DNA of 64,000 bases from positions 124,001 to 188,000 of the forward strand of contig MU278366.1 in assembly GCA_022385755.1 (NCBI GenBank), read 5' to 3'. Position numbers and translations under genes: made by a program. The notes beneath the pieces were generated by a model, which was given only the letters and a program-made list of their open reading frames with translations, ran no database searches and was not told the origin of the DNA. Positions 22,409 through 34,651 of the stretch are shown here, in pieces. The stretch's first letter is position 1. Every line of letters starts with the position of its first letter. This DNA is from Trametopsis cervina (lineage: Eukaryota; Basidiomycota; Agaricomycetes; Polyporales; Irpicaceae).

Positions 22409-23707
22409 TCAATCCTGAAAGGATTAGCGTGACTCAATATATATCCTAGAGTGTGATCTTCGGCCGGCAAATCCGTGTGATCAACCTGGATCGAATTGAG
22501 GATACGAACTTCGAGGTCGCTGGCGATAGCAAGTTCCGCTTCAGAGTTCTGGTAGACACTTGTAAGGACACGAGTGCGGGTTTCCTGGTCAACGGAGAGA
22601 CGGCTGACCTCCAAGATATAATCCAAGACGTCATCAACCGCAGTGCGGCACTGATTCCTGTGAGCGGTGGAAGCTCGTTACACGATCAGGCTACCCACAT
22701 TTACACTGTAAGACCCCTCAAATTCATATTCCTCACTGAACCGCTCCTCGCTCGTTTTCCATCCTATAGAATCCGGCGTTGGGGGAAATTGATCTGTGAA
22801 GGACTCGTCTCGAGGTTCCGCTGCCGCTCTAATCCTGATGCCATTGAATAGCAACCGCCTCTTGCATTTGAGAGCATGGAGAAAAATACACTGATCATAC
22901 GACGTGTTCTCCCCATTGGCATATGCTGGCTGGCCGGGAATGAAGAGCTTGCTCGATGCGGCCAGGGGTCCGACTCGACGCTCGATAGCAGGATCAACCC
23001 CAACTGATCTCGAAACAGAGAATTCGGCATTTGCGAACGACGCGGCATCTGCACGAAAACTCAGCTCGTGCGCATTGTTTCCTCCCATGAAAGCTGCAAC
23101 TGCCCACGCTGTGGTCTTGATACAGCCGCGTACAAGAAGGAAATCCTCCAGAGTCAGTGTAAGGCCAATCTTGGTTGCAAATGCTATCCAGTTATTGTGG
23201 TGTTGTTTGAAGTACTCCTCGAAGGAGCCGCTGGCGTGCACCTCTTCCAAAATCCCTGCATCCTTCATCACGAGGGCAGCACCCCTATCGGCCGTGCAGG
23301 TGAACTTGTACCCCAAGCCGGCGGGGGCAAGATCGCTGAAAACATCATGTAGTCGATCACTATTGCTGCGTTGAGACAAACGTGAGAACATACGCTGAGA
23401 GCTTTGCTTGGGCACCAGTGCTTCGAACGGTCCTGCTGCACAATGCGTCGTGGACGTAGCCGTTGATGGTATGACGAGCCTGAGGGGCGTATTGTAGGAC
23501 CTTGAAGTCATCGGGGACGTCGTTCTTATTGATAGGATCGTCCCTCGAGCGAGTGACGTTGAAAAGCCGATAAAATGCCCCCCGCCAGACATAGCCGACG
23601 TCGCCAATGAGGACTTCACCAGACTCCGTCGGCTCAGGGATCCACAGAGGCAGGCCGTGGCCTCTGGAAGAGAGCTCTAAGGCGTAGATCTCGGCGGCGG
23701 AAGACAT
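22409..23707 (-). CDS. Uncharacterised conserved basidiomycete protein (N-terminus MSSAAEIYALEL)
   Basis: I recognise a basidiomycete protein type of unknown function: N-terminal A-E-I-Y-A-L-E-L, then G-H-G-x-P-L-W, G-E-V-L-I-G-D-V-G-Y and F-Y-R-L-F-N, a central K-F-T-C-T-A-D-R-G-A region, L-V-R-G-C-I-K-T-T-A-W-A-V-A-A-F, and a C-terminal D-Y-I-L-E-N-S-E-A-E-L-A-I-A-S-D. Exon 1 runs from the ATG at 23,707 to about 23,416. The junction near 23,370-23,420 is not resolved by hand. A 60-nt in-frame intron interrupts D-Y-I-L-E / N-S-E-A-E. Splicing a last intron with acceptor at 22,415 gives a TGA at 22,411-22,409. If that intron is kept, the frame runs into the downstream pseudokinase. No catalytic motif is recognised. 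Confidence 0.65.
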
Positions 23708-23730
23708 AGCTAGCCGAGATGAACTGGCCC

Positions 23731-23810
23731 AGAGGAAGGAAGCAGGCCGTTCTACGCGCGGAAAGTCCCTGCATTACAGCGTTCATGAAGATAGAAACAT
23801 GGATAGCGCT
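23731..23810 (-). repeat. Upstream region with a relic copy at 131-210
   Basis: This stretch lies just upstream of the ATG at 23,707 and aligns without gaps to window positions 131-210. Confidence 0.55.
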
Positions 23811-24719
23811 CGGACCCTTTCCTAGTACGACTTGCATGGCAATGGTGATGCGTGGTTGACGGCTATCTCGTCATTAGTACTGGGTAATGCCGTAGAAGTG
23901 CTGCATCGTGTCGGAATGCACTGTATCTTTGGATGTATCCTCGGGATCTGGCGCTGTCAGCTCGTGGGAGAGTTGGAAGATAGTAGCAAGTCTTACCGCG
24001 AGAACTCTGGTGCTAGCTGAATAGTAGCACAAATCATAGTAGGAGTATGGAACTGAAAAAAATCCAAGCAACATACCCAAGGGAGAATTGTGAGGTTGAT
24101 CGAATTCAGCACCGATATGCACAAGCGTTTTAGTCCTCGAATGAAGATGCGCTGTTCAACTTGTCCGAACCCAATCCAGGTACAGAAGGCGCAAAGATCC
24201 TACAGTATGCCCAGTTTTACATCATCAGTAGACGTCTTCTGGAAAAATGACGACACTCACAGAGAAGCCCTTCGCTCGTTACAGCTACATCAATCATTTT
24301 GTCAGGTACTCCTCGCATATTAAGTCAAAATGTTCACAGGGCCTGCGTCCTCCATGTCCCTCGCACACTCATCCATTTCTGTACAACCAACCCACCGTCA
24401 TGTGTCGATAACCATACCTCCAAGGCTATCTGACCGTGGCCATGTTGGGCACAATTGGGGCCTTCTGGGATACAACAAGTGGTTGAACCTTCATCCTTCC
24501 AGTGTACATCGAAACAATCTATAGACAAGACGTTGACTACTTGGCTATGCGCCGCACAGGACAACTCTCCAAATCAGAGCTTCGTCACGAAGGTGTCAGG
24601 TTGCGTGACCGTAGCCTGGCCACTGTCACCCCCGTGAGACATCTGAACATTTTCCCAGGTCGTGAGAGTTGCACTGCAACGCAGTTGTTGTAGCGGGATA
24701 GCTACAGCTCGCTTTTGGA
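23811..24719. other. About 0.9 kb with no supported gene
   Basis: Only short unrelated open frames are seen on both strands. It lies between the ATG-proximal region of the 23,707 gene and the stop of the seven-helix protein, and could hold their UTRs. Confidence 0.4.
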
Positions 24720-26060
24720 TCAATGAACATCACAGGTCCAGACATTTCTTCTTCCTTGTGTACGCATCGCTCCTTTCCATATACGGTTTGGTGAGCGTCC
24801 TTCCATGACGCCGTTCCAGACCAGGCTTTTAGGACGCAGGGCAATGAGTAGTTGAGTAAAGTGAAAAGTGACAAGAAACGTACTTGTAGCGAAGACGGTA
24901 GAGATGATTGACACATATATACCTGCCATTTCAATACTGCCAGCCAATATAACGTTTTCACTGGTGAATATAATGATAATCTGCAGTAGATTGAAAATCA
25001 CTATAAACACAAAGGTGAGAGACGCTTTCACGTGATACGACTAGCTCTCACTTACAAGCTATAATCATATTTGTACTGGCGATCCAGAACAAAGTCTTCA
25101 GTCTGGTGCTAAATGAAACTATATGAGTATTAGTGAAAGAACTTCAGATATAGAAGCCAATTGCCACTCGCCTCTGATACCCTCTGCGTCAGACACTCGC
25201 CAAGCACAAGTTCCTCGGGACACGTTCCCTTGCATTGACAGTCGAAGAAGAAACATTCCCGAGATATACCTGTTGAGACCGGTTCATTCAGAACTTGCTA
25301 AAGCCTACTGTACACAATACAGTGTGTAGAGCACTGACAGATTATCGCATAAATCTAGCATCCATGTGGCCTTCACAGTCCACCCATTCAGCGATTTTGC
25401 AGTGCTGAATTGATTGAAGGTGCCGGAAGATTGCGTGTCCTTCTTCCACTCCACAAGATATAGGATAGTAATTGCTGCACGCACGGCTTTCACTAAGATC
25501 GAAAACGCCAGAATGAGTGCGAGGCGCAGACGAGAGCTGTATTGTGGGGAGAAGACGATGAGAAGGCGCAGGACAAGAACAGCCGCAGTTATCCAGGGAA
25601 GCCAGACATAAAGCGTGACGTAAATCATATCTACCGAGTCGTGAATCCAACATCAGTTTGTGCAGTGATCTGCGAACAGTGCGACAACGAACCTTCTGTA
25701 GCGTTCACGCCCCCCATAGGGTCCAGAATCGCGCTAATCTGTGAGGATTCCAAAGCACCGTCATCTACGCCCTCTGTATGTTGCCAACGATCTCGTGCCA
25801 CGTACCGTCAAATGATTCGACAAACCCGCAACAACAAGCCCTAAGACCACCGAAAAGACATTCAGTATGAATATTGGTTGCTTGCGTCTGTGCGGCGTTG
25901 ACAGAACAAACATCATGACCAACAGAGGAATGAGCATAGCAGGCATTATGGCAGAAATGAGAATATATGCAAACGCTGGACGAAGGGAGTGAACATATCC
26001 CTCTATGATAGCCGCGGCCTCTGGAGGCAGCAGGTTGCCGGACCCGCTTGTGGCAGACAT
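24720..26060 (-). CDS. Seven-helix membrane protein (basidiomycete, GPCR-like)
   Basis: Start ATG at 26,060; first exon to about 25,806, phase 0. Predicted helices in order: a long one at about residues 30-52 (F-A-Y-I-L-I-S-A...), one around F-I-L-N-V-F-S-V-V-L-G-L, two in the segment 25,630-25,400 (W-L-P-W-I-T-A-A-V-L-V-L; A-L-I-L-A-F-S-I-L-V), one near 25,350, and two in 25,030-24,840 (F-V-F-I-V-I-F-N-L-L; Y-V-S-I-I-S-T-V-F). The tail after the last helix is short and basic. Several internal splice sites, especially near 25,770 where the apparent intron would be only about 34 nt, are not settled. The protein resembles unclassified basidiomycete 7TM proteins; receptor function is only inference. 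Confidence 0.6.
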
Positions 26061-26207
26061 CGTAGTGGAAGGAGAGACAGAGAAACAAATGGGATATCAC
26101 ATTGAAAAGATATATAGTGAGAGACAGTGCAACCGAGACCTGGTAAATGCATCAGTATGGATGGAGCGGCGAAAGATAATTCACACACGCATGTATCTCA
26201 GCCATGA

Positions 26208-28213
26208 TCATTGGTGGCTGCGTATAAAATCAGCGCATCGTTCTGCAATCATCACGACTGGAGCCTGGAGGTGACAAGCCGGGATCTCAGGAAACACGCT
26301 CGCATCTGCTACCCGTAACCCGGTTACGCCATGCACCCGCAATTCATCATCCACTACGCCAAGGTTCTCCGGTGTATCCATCCTACATGTTGATGAGTAG
26401 TGGTATGTGCTCATTGTATTCTCCTTCACGAAGGCCTCCAAGGCAGTGTCGTCTGCTCCTGCAGGGACGAGCAGGTCTTCGAATGAGCCCTCAGCCTTTC
26501 GAGCATTTTCCACCAACGCCAGCGCCAGCCGCAAGGCTTTATACAGCGGGATACGGCCCTCGGCATTCTCGAGTGTTCCCACATCAGTCAATGGCTGCTG
26601 ACGAGGATCTGTGGAGCTCAATTGCACTGATCCAAACGATTTGGGGCGTAGCACCGTACACAGGTACGTGAATGCACCAAAGGTCTTCCCCAGCCCGTCG
26701 AATTGGCGATTAGTAGCATTGACTGGCAAGAACATGACTTCCACATCAGGGATGTTGGAGGGCTTGCTCCCGTCTACCTCCTCAGGGCTTGTTGGTCGTA
26801 ATTTTCCGGCCTCTTCCAATAAGGCCGAAGGCAATGTTATGTTGGCCTGCTGGACTTGCTGTCCCAGGATTCCAGCTCCGGTGAACACGTACTTGAGGAC
26901 TTCGCCGACTGCGGTCAGTGGTCTTCCCAGAAGAACTTCAATGCTGTCTGTGATAGGAGTTTTGAACATAACGGGCACGCTGATGTGATCTTGCTGTGTG
27001 ATATAAGTCAGTAGAGGGTGGGAGGAACGGGACTATAGGAAGCAGTCGTACAAGATGAGCCCCCACGCCAGGAAGGTCTTTGATCACCTGCACTCCAAAC
27101 AGTTCGAGGTGGGCTTTGGGGCCTATTCCGCTGTGATGATTACTTGTGAACGAAAGGCTCAATCTGGTAGAACGCCACACACCTCAACAGCAGAAGTTTC
27201 GGCGTTGGAATAGCACCCGCGCATAGGACGACTTCGCGCGCAGCAGATACGCGAAGTTGTTTCGTCTCACCAGAATCGGCTTCGATATACACTCCGCCAA
27301 CTCTGGGTTCCCCCTCCGTTTGTTTCACGTCCAATAATGTTACGATCGTTCCCACACAAATAGTCAGATTGCGTCTCTTGGCTGCGATGGAGCGGGGTAG
27401 AAACGCGCTATCAGTTGAGCACCGATGTTTGCTGCGGTCAATGGTGGCATCCAATAGAGTGCACGCTGCCGCAGGTGCGGTGGGATCGTTGGCAGCCGAA
27501 CGAACAGGAAACCCAAGTGTAGCGGCCACTTGAACGTTCCTATATAACCGTAAACACCACGACCGAAGGAACGTTGGAGGACTTACAAGCGTACGCCTGC
27601 GAACCGTTCCTTTTTCACACTTTGATTCTGCCATGGGCCTGTATGCCTGTAAGAAAGTATCAGCAGGCAACGGAATATACCAACGTACCTTTGGTCCCCC
27701 TCGCAAGCGAATTCCCGTGTGACAGTGAATCCTCACTCTTCTTGAAGAACGGCTCTACAGAGTCCCAACCCCATCCTTTTCGTCCTGCCTCCTCCCATGC
27801 GTTATACTCGCCTGGAACCGAGCGCGAATAAATGAGTCCGTTAATTTTGGTGGAGCCTCCAAGCGCTTTCCCAGTGACCAAGTCCAAGGTCTTCCCACCT
27901 AGGGAGGGTAGCGGTGTGGACTGCCAACTGTACACGGGTGCTTTCTGGTCGTTAAAATTGCTCGAGATAAGCGGGACACGAGACACCCATGTGTCTACAA
28001 CTGGGCCGCGCTCGATGAGAATTACAGTTTTGGTCGGATCTTCACTCAGACGAGAGGCAAGTACGCAGCCAGCGGCGCCACCTTGTTGCACATTCAGAGG
28101 GACAATGCGGTGAGAGCATACTGAACATACGCACCACCTACAACAATATAGTCATATTCTTTACCAGCCACTTCCTGTGCTGATTTTGTAGGATAGCACG
28201 TAAAGAGAGGCAT
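26208..28213 (-). CDS. GMC oxidoreductase (FAD-dependent, aryl-alcohol oxidase/glucose oxidase family)
   Basis: Six exons (28213-28135, 28081-27689, 27638-27587, 27539-27183, 27130-27052, 26993-26208) give a complete 581-aa protein with all phases matching. Seen: Rossmann G-G-G-A-A-G-C-V-L-A-S-R-L, the ribose-binding acid in V-I-L-I-E-R-G, the GMC signature G-G-S-T-K-I-N-G, a second signature around A-G-A-I-P-T-P-K-L-L, and the C-terminal active-site region with Y-H-Y-S-S-T-C-R-M and D-A-S-V-F-P-E-I-P-A-C-H. Family members oxidise alcohols or sugars with FAD and release hydrogen peroxide; many serve lignocellulose decay, but the substrate cannot be read here. The short N-terminus shows no signal peptide. 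Its 5' part is copied in truncated form at about 36.6 kb and 41.4 kb. Confidence 0.88.
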
Positions 28214-30081
28214 AGCACTGGACGGGGATGTTGAGGGAAAGCTTGTCCGTGGGATAATTGTGAGTTCAAACGTACCCCGAAGCCTCAAGTACATCTCCTT
28301 CCCACACACCCCCGCCCGCACTCTCGTCTCATCAAGGCTGGTCTGATGATTTGAGCAAGAAGCGTTCCAGTGTAAGGCACATGGTGATTGCTGCTACGAC
28401 GTTGTGACCGGCGTTACCAAGGCATACCACTGCCCCAGCTTGTGGTTTCAGCACAGGCGTATTGCAAAGGATGGAGGGACGCCTACGAATGAAGTGTGAA
28501 TAGATGTGAAGTATACTCGGCATGGTCGCCAGAGTTGGGAGATCAGATATTAAAAGTAGACTTTGTTGGCTCCGGAATGACGGTATGCCACATGGCGGTC
28601 CGGGAATGCAGCGATTACAAGGTTTGTCTATTCCCATCAGCATGCTCTGCATTATCATCTACCTAGTGGTCCAGATATCTCAGGTCTGCGATGCGTCCTG
28701 AATCGTACTGCAAGATTCGCAGAAACTGTACACCTTGGGCCGTTTCCCAAACCGTGGGTCTCAGCGTGCGGACGGCCGTAGCTATAACCGCGCAACAAGC
28801 CGCTATGTGAGGTTCTGGAGGTGTGGCATCATTATATATCATCGCCAACCCGTTTTTTTCACCGCATATTCACATTATAAAGTGCAGAGTAAACCCGTCT
28901 GGACCTCGTAAAACTAGCCCGGACGTTGAAGGCAACAGCTATGAGAACCACGGACTACGGAGGACCCTTCCCGTTCATATATTCACGATCTCAAAGCCTC
29001 AAATCATAACCAGAGGAGGCTTGGGTGGTGTCACCAGCAGTACAAACCAAGAGCAACCATCGCTCCTCCGTCTAAGATACCAAGGGAAGCAGGTGATCAC
29101 GATGGACCATTGACGAGTGCGTTCAATTCTGCACTGCTGCAAACACCCTGTCTGCTCCCTCGCGACTTTCAGGCAGATAGTAACACGGAAGACATGTGTA
29201 AGGCCATCTCCTTCGCTGAATTGGATACCCAATATCAATCAGATCTCGCACCACGACCTGAAACATTCTTATTTCAGCAGCCCAGTCGATGGGAAAGATG
29301 TTTAGACTTTCAGATGCCGTTCTGTATTAATAGTCGGATGACTAGCACACGGTGCGTTGTGTTTATGTCCGTGTCTCGAAGCAATCCGGAATTAATATTG
29401 ACCTTAGATTCATGTCTCGAGCAGCCTACACACATATTCTATGTTCGGTACGATCCTGACTGGTGTGTGATAGCGACCTTTGGTCCCGATGAAACCACGA
29501 ATGAAACTGGCTCACCTCTGCCGACGCTCCAATGGAGCATATTGCGCCGTCGTCTGAGCCCTGCCGTATCGGCCATCTCGCAGGAGATCCAATGGAGAAC
29601 TCGGTGCAATCTTCGCGTTTCGCCACCTTTTCCTGATGAACATATGGAAGAAAGACTACCTGGCACTCGTAGGTCTACCCGATATTTGCAGTGCCGAGAC
29701 ACACCCGGCCAGTGTGTGCCCGCCGGGCGTGAAAACGTGCAAAAGCTCGGGCGGTGAGTGTTATTTACTCGCCAATATGTGAGAATACGCTTAATCGTCC
29801 TATTGAGCGCGACCCGAAGCTATGGCAGCAGGCGTTCTATAGGGATATTTGGGTTTGAACTAGCGCATTCGATCATGTTGGAAGCTACTGAATTACGACA
29901 GTGCGTCATGATTTAATGATCTGCGAATTCAGTCTTCATCCCACAGCCAGGTTTCCATTGGATAGATGCAAATTCACTAGCCATGACTCCGATCCCCGTT
30001 CTCAGGATTAGACTACGTGTTTGTATATGTCCAGGGGCATGTTTTCAGTCAAGAATTTGGATCAAACCTTGGTCCTCAAGC
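28214..30081. repeat. GMC-B1 spacer, triplicated region
   Basis: No gene is supported. The sequence recurs downstream: 28,840-28,990 resembles 37,490-37,620, and 29,380-29,520 resembles 42,430-42,570. An open frame at 29,110-29,757 on + is broken differently in the other copies, so it is not convincing as a gene. Confidence 0.5.
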
Positions 30082-30089
30082 CATATAGG
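30082..30089 (+). promoter_or_regulatory. TATA-like element of B1
   Basis: CATATAGG lies 59 bp before the B1 ATG. The B2 copy has a better TATTTA match at the aligned place. Confidence 0.45.
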
Positions 30090-30140
30090 CGGTGCTGTCT
30101 CCTCTATCTTGAGTCCTCTCACCTTCTTCTATTATATTCA

Positions 30141-32172
30141 ATGGCTTCCGTTCCGTCTCTAGGAGAAACTTTGGGCGTGATATTAGTCAGTGCGTCAGCT
30201 TTGTTCTGACTATACATCTGTCAGATACTGATTCTTAGTGCGCCATAGCTGGGATGCTCGTTGCGGCGTATGCTTCCGGTTTGCTTCTCGGCTGTCTACC
30301 CATTCTGAGCTAGATACACATCTTAGGCTATACGGTGTCACCACCGTTCAGACGTTCGTATATCATCAGCATAGCAAGCACGACCCACGGATTCTGAAAA
30401 ACTCTGTAAGCAAAATTGTGGCTGATCTTCACCGGACTTACGTCAGGGTTGCTACAAGATTCTATTTTTATGGTACGTTCCGTAGACTTCACTACGGCGG
30501 GACTTCACATTGTCTCCTCATCTTTCCCAGGCTTCTTGACACCATCCAGTTCATCTTCTTGATCCATTATGTGTATTTCTATTGTGTGTCGAGCTTCGGC
30601 AATTTCGAGGCACTGAGTATTCTGCCCTGGTAAATATCGATCCTTCTCCAAGTGCTCCTTACAGATTTTAACATCACTTTGGTTGCGTCAGGTCGATTCC
30701 AGTGAGTAATTGAAGCCCTCCCTCGCTCGTAGCTATATATTCTTACGTTCTCTTCCTCTGCTAGGCCTTGATAATAACTGGTGTATGTTGCTCTCCACAT
30801 ATGCTGCAAACGACCGTTGGACGAACTGAGTACAATTTTTTCAGGCCGTCAGCGATGTCATAGTTACCGGGTACGAGTGCTGTCAGGTTAGGAGTTACAC
30901 CTGAACTCATCGTGCTTTCCTTAGCTGGTTTGCTCACCGTCTATGGAAATGTACGTTTGCAAGATTGCATGACCTTCGGGGCGCCTGAATGTGTGTAACG
31001 CCTTTGCCAGTATCTGTCAATAAATGGTTGATCCTGGTCATTGTGAGTGCTGCTCCCGAAGATGCTGCTTCCAAAGATCCCTCATTCCATCACACAGGCC
31101 GTAGCAGCACTTACCGTACTTGGTAGGAGTTTCATACCTGCCGTAACCTACCCCGTGGTTCTGACTAGCTCTACACTGTGTGGCTCTACAGTTGGAGCGA
31201 GCTGTGAGCCTTTACATATATTTTTCCAGAAAGGAAGGTAGACTCAGAGCTCATTCTGCATCATGCAGACCTCACCGCACTAAGGTGAGCTTTTATTGTC
31301 TTTCTGTGATTTTTGCCGACAGTCTGGTTCAGTGCAAAGTACCCGGATATTCCATCTTTCAACAAGATAGGCGGAGAACGTATTCAGTATGTTTTACGCT
31401 TCTCTATATTCTTACACACGCCTCCCACAGTGGGTATGGTATCTCAAGTTTGGCCCCCAGGCGTTTTCGGACATTGTTATCACAATATTCCTTACGAGAG
31501 CCCTCCTTCTCAGGCGGACCGGATTTACAAGGTATGCTCTCGAGTATATTCACTATATCATATCTGATACTGAAATATTCAACGGAAAGAACCACGTCGA
31601 TCATACATACTCTGGTAGCTTACTCCGTAAGCAGCTGCCTCATCACTAGGTGAGGGTATGGGACGCGAGCGAAAATAATCGCAGAACTTATCGTTACTCC
31701 AATAGCGCTGTCTCCATTGCCGTAGTTGTAACGGTAAGTACTCTCCCCCGGACCGTACGGATGGCTCGTGAGCCTGACATTCCATAGTTCAAAATGCATC
31801 CCGACAAGACCTATCACTTCGGCTTTGGGAGCTTATTGCCGAAGTGTATGTGTTATGCACATCGTTTTGGAGTACCTGGAGTCTGACAACACTCTAGTTT
31901 TGCTCAACTCTCTACTCGCAATGTTGAACTCCAGAGAACTGTTCAAGGGTGTCGGTCGCGGCGACATCAAGCTGGTGTCAATCCAACTTTCGCACCTTCC
32001 TGATTCGACGGGTGCACAGTCTGACGGGGCCCGAGACAGCGAGACGCATGTCGGGAGTAAACCGGTAAGTTCATTATTTGGAAGTCCTGTTAGCGGTGAA
32101 GTGACACAATTTTCTGTCAAGCACATCAAGATTCATGTCGATAAAGCCACTACCGAATCCTACCAAGTCTGA
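30141..32172 (+). CDS. DUF6534-type membrane protein, copy B1
   Basis: This gene belongs to a second subfamily (start MASVPSLGETLGVIL) with the same architecture as A1-A5. Exons of 19, 79, 14, 99, 10, 18, 26, 26, 32, 25, 12, 16, 60, 28 and 58 nt are identical in size to the A genes. Motifs: L-Y-G-V-T-T-V-Q-T-F, L-L-D-T-I-Q-F, W-F-A-H-R-L-W-K, S-D-I-V-I-T-I, L-L-R-R-T-G-F, LLNSLLAMLNSREL and a tail H-I-K-I-H-V-D-K. One junction, between the exon with Y-P-D-I-P-S-F-N-K and the exon with W-Y-L-K-F-G-P-Q, does not phase with standard signals in B1, B2 or B3, so the middle of the model is provisional. The last intron (donor GTAAGT at about 32,067) also reads open in this copy. Function unknown. 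Confidence 0.7.
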
Positions 32173-32639
32173 CTAAAAAGATGTCTTACCGTTTTTCTAA
32201 ACGCGATGTATATAACTGCTGCGTTCGAGTGATCTTGAAGCAGTATCTGGCTCTTGGTGAATATTTATACAGGCTATTGTATGTTCTTGTATCGCTGTCT
32301 GGATGCCACTCTCGGACTAGTGTGATTATCGCAGTGCAAGCGTGGTCTTGGAATCCAGTTCTATATACAAACCAATCTGACCGTCATTGAACAGCATGAT
32401 AAATTCGCTGAGCATGATGAATACAGACCAACGTAAAGCTCGGGATGTCACCTGGGAATTGAAGGCCTGCGGGTCATGAACAGCGCATTGTCATAGTTGA
32501 CAGGTGACAAAAACTGAACGGAGATTAAGTTCATACATAGATATACGACAGAGGTCTTCTGATAACATGAAGGCAGCGCCCCCTCGCTATATCGTAAGGA
32601 TAAGACTGACCGTGCGTGAGATGTAACTCGTCGAAAAAG
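32173..32639. repeat. B1 3' flank, triplicated
   Basis: No gene is seen. 32,510-32,640 matches 40,590-40,700 and 45,430-45,560, the DNA just beyond the DUF1776 stop codon. Confidence 0.55.
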
Positions 32640-32945
32640 CATGACGTCCTTGCAACTACCGCCAGGATTGCTCAGCCACGTCAGGATGGAGGCGTACACA
32701 ACTCTCATACGCCCGGAACTTAGCCACCGCTTACGACATCGACATCCGAGCCGTTCTTCGACTCGAGTTTCTGCATATGGTACCGAGGCGAGTGAATTCT
32801 GATAGTTTTGGCGACCGCGGGGTGACTCGAGCAGCCTATCCGTGTCTCGGTACACGAGGGTCTGGAGGCGCAGGGATAATTGGAAGGCCACATTGTCTGT
32901 GTAGGGTGGCCGGAGTGATGTTTTCGTGCGCGTCGTACACCGTAG
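32640..32945 (-). pseudogene. Relic of the 3' end of the DUF1776 gene, copy 1
   Basis: About 32,640-32,760 matches the last coding exon and stop region of the intact DUF1776 gene at 45,540-45,670. Beyond that the match weakens through the proline-rich region and is lost near 32,945. Its reading frame is broken. It lies at the right end of duplication block 1, in the same position relative to the DUF6534 gene as the intact gene has to B3. Confidence 0.55.
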
Positions 32946-33496
32946 GACGGGTAGCCCGCATATAGCCTGCATCATTTTTGTTAGTATACGGTGCCAGAGA
33001 TTCTCGTCTTGCATGCGCAAGATTTATTGCTGCAATGTGTTCTGTAGAAGAGCCAGTTGGATGCATGGATAAACCCCTCGACAAGGAGGCAGCTAGTCTT
33101 CCGAGGCCCTTAGTGAGGATGGAGAGACGTTGCTTGCCGAAATGACACTTCTGCAATCTACCGTTTTCATCGTTGATTTGAGCTTTCGCAGCGTTACTTT
33201 GACAGGTTATTCTCGAGATACAATGAGTTTAACATGCGGCATACCTTCGACCGCCCATGTAATTTGCTCCGGCCATCTTATGAGAAGTGAGCAACAAGAC
33301 AAGTCGTCTTTCTATCCTACCTGGTGATGCGTGACGAAAACGCGTGGCGTCACGAAGCGTCACAGCAGGTAGGCTCGTGATTTGCGATCGCAGAGACTAC
33401 ACATCGCAACACAACAACATACATATCATTTTTATCACTTCGTACTAGTTCCTACATCCTTGATATCTTAGCCACAAGAAAGGGAATCCCGCGAGT
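32946..33496. other. Spacer before the dehydrogenase gene
   Basis: No gene or repeat recognised in about 550 bp. Confidence 0.4.
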
Positions 33497-34651
33497 TCAC
33501 AGCCACTCCTTGTTACCGTGGTGAGAGAGGAATGCCCCGTTATCCTTGCTCGTGAGACCATCCACGACGCTCAAGACTTTTTGGGCCGACTCCTCTGGAG
33601 TGATTGGGTTACCATCCCAATTAGGGCTGGCCTTCTTGAACCCCTTCGCGAAAGTAGCAAACATCTGAAGATCCTCCGGCGTCGCTATGCAGTAAAAATG
33701 GTATGAGTGGCCTTACTTCGCCAAATAACATTTTACACCTACGGGGCTTGGTGGCTGTGTTGACAAGCCCTGGGGAGATGGAAAAGAATATGATACCTTC
33801 TTTCTTGTATGTAATCGAGTATTTGGCAATGGCCATAAGCAAGGCGGTCTTTGATATGGCGTAAGAGGGACTCAGAGCCAGCTCGCCTTTGACCGTAAAT
33901 TCGATGTCAGCAATCCCCGTGTTCAGAGTAACAACCTTCGCAGAGCCAGAGGCCGTGGCTGCAGCGCGGACTAGCGGCAAAAACGCGTTGATGGTATGGA
34001 CAACACCAATCACGTTTACTCTGAACTAGGAACCAGGTGAGTGTGTAAGCGAGGGAGTTCGAATTGGGACAGAAGAGTTGAATATACACACGTTCTCGAG
34101 CAAATCCTTCTCAAGAAGGTCCTTCTCATGCTCAGGGCTGAATTCTCTGTCAATAGGAGGACTAGTTCACAAGGCTGACAGACGTACTAGGTATCAAGCT
34201 GGTAACCGGCTCGATCTTGAGAGGAAAGCGCGGCATTGTTTATTAAGTTGTTAAGTGTACCTCCCGTGAGCTTCGCGACCTCCTCCGCCGCGCGCTGTGC
34301 AATTGTTGAGTTACCGCCGTGAGAGTGTAATTTGAGGCAAAAAAGACAACTTACCTCGATAGCGACACGGTCTGTGATGTCAGCCTCTATAATGTGGAGA
34401 TTCTTCTTCCCTTCAAGACCCGGGAGAACGGATCCACGATTCCTGACAATGCCAATCACAAAGTTTTCGGAATTTTTGGTCTGGGTAATAATATTCAGTA
34501 TTGTTGCAAGCCAAAGGGATAGGTCACCGACCAACTGTTGGACGATGGCGTACTGCGGGATCGAAGTTTAGTTTATGGACGTAAGTTCGCATTAATGCAG
34601 TGTACTTACGCCGAGACCACGAGATGCACCAGTTACAACGTATGACGGCAT
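33497..34651 (-). CDS. Short-chain dehydrogenase/reductase
   Basis: The ATG at 34,651 opens MPSYVVTGASRGLG, the TGxxxGxG cofactor motif of classical SDR enzymes, which use NAD(P)H to reduce or oxidise alcohols, ketones or sugars. Later exons show E-A-D-I-T-D, N-N-L-I-N-N-A-A (NNAG equivalent), K-V-V-T-L-N-T-G in place of the usual catalytic-serine strand, and Y-A-I-S-K (YxxxK active site). The last exon ends G-N-K-E-W-L with TGA at 33,499-33,497. There are at least six exons with short introns. The donor after exon 2 is ambiguous. Threonine stands where serine is usual in the catalytic tetrad. The gene sits between duplication blocks 1 and 2 and is present once. Substrate unknown. Confidence 0.82.

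Noticed and set aside
21604..22626. A single 340-aa minus-strand open frame
   Set aside because: It crosses two frames of a spliced gene. The kinase-like exons are linked by introns, and its apparent start is TTG, not ATG.
29110..29757. 215-aa open frame in the GMC-B1 spacer
   Set aside because: The matching DNA at 42.4 kb keeps only fragments in different frames, and no start context or domain is seen.
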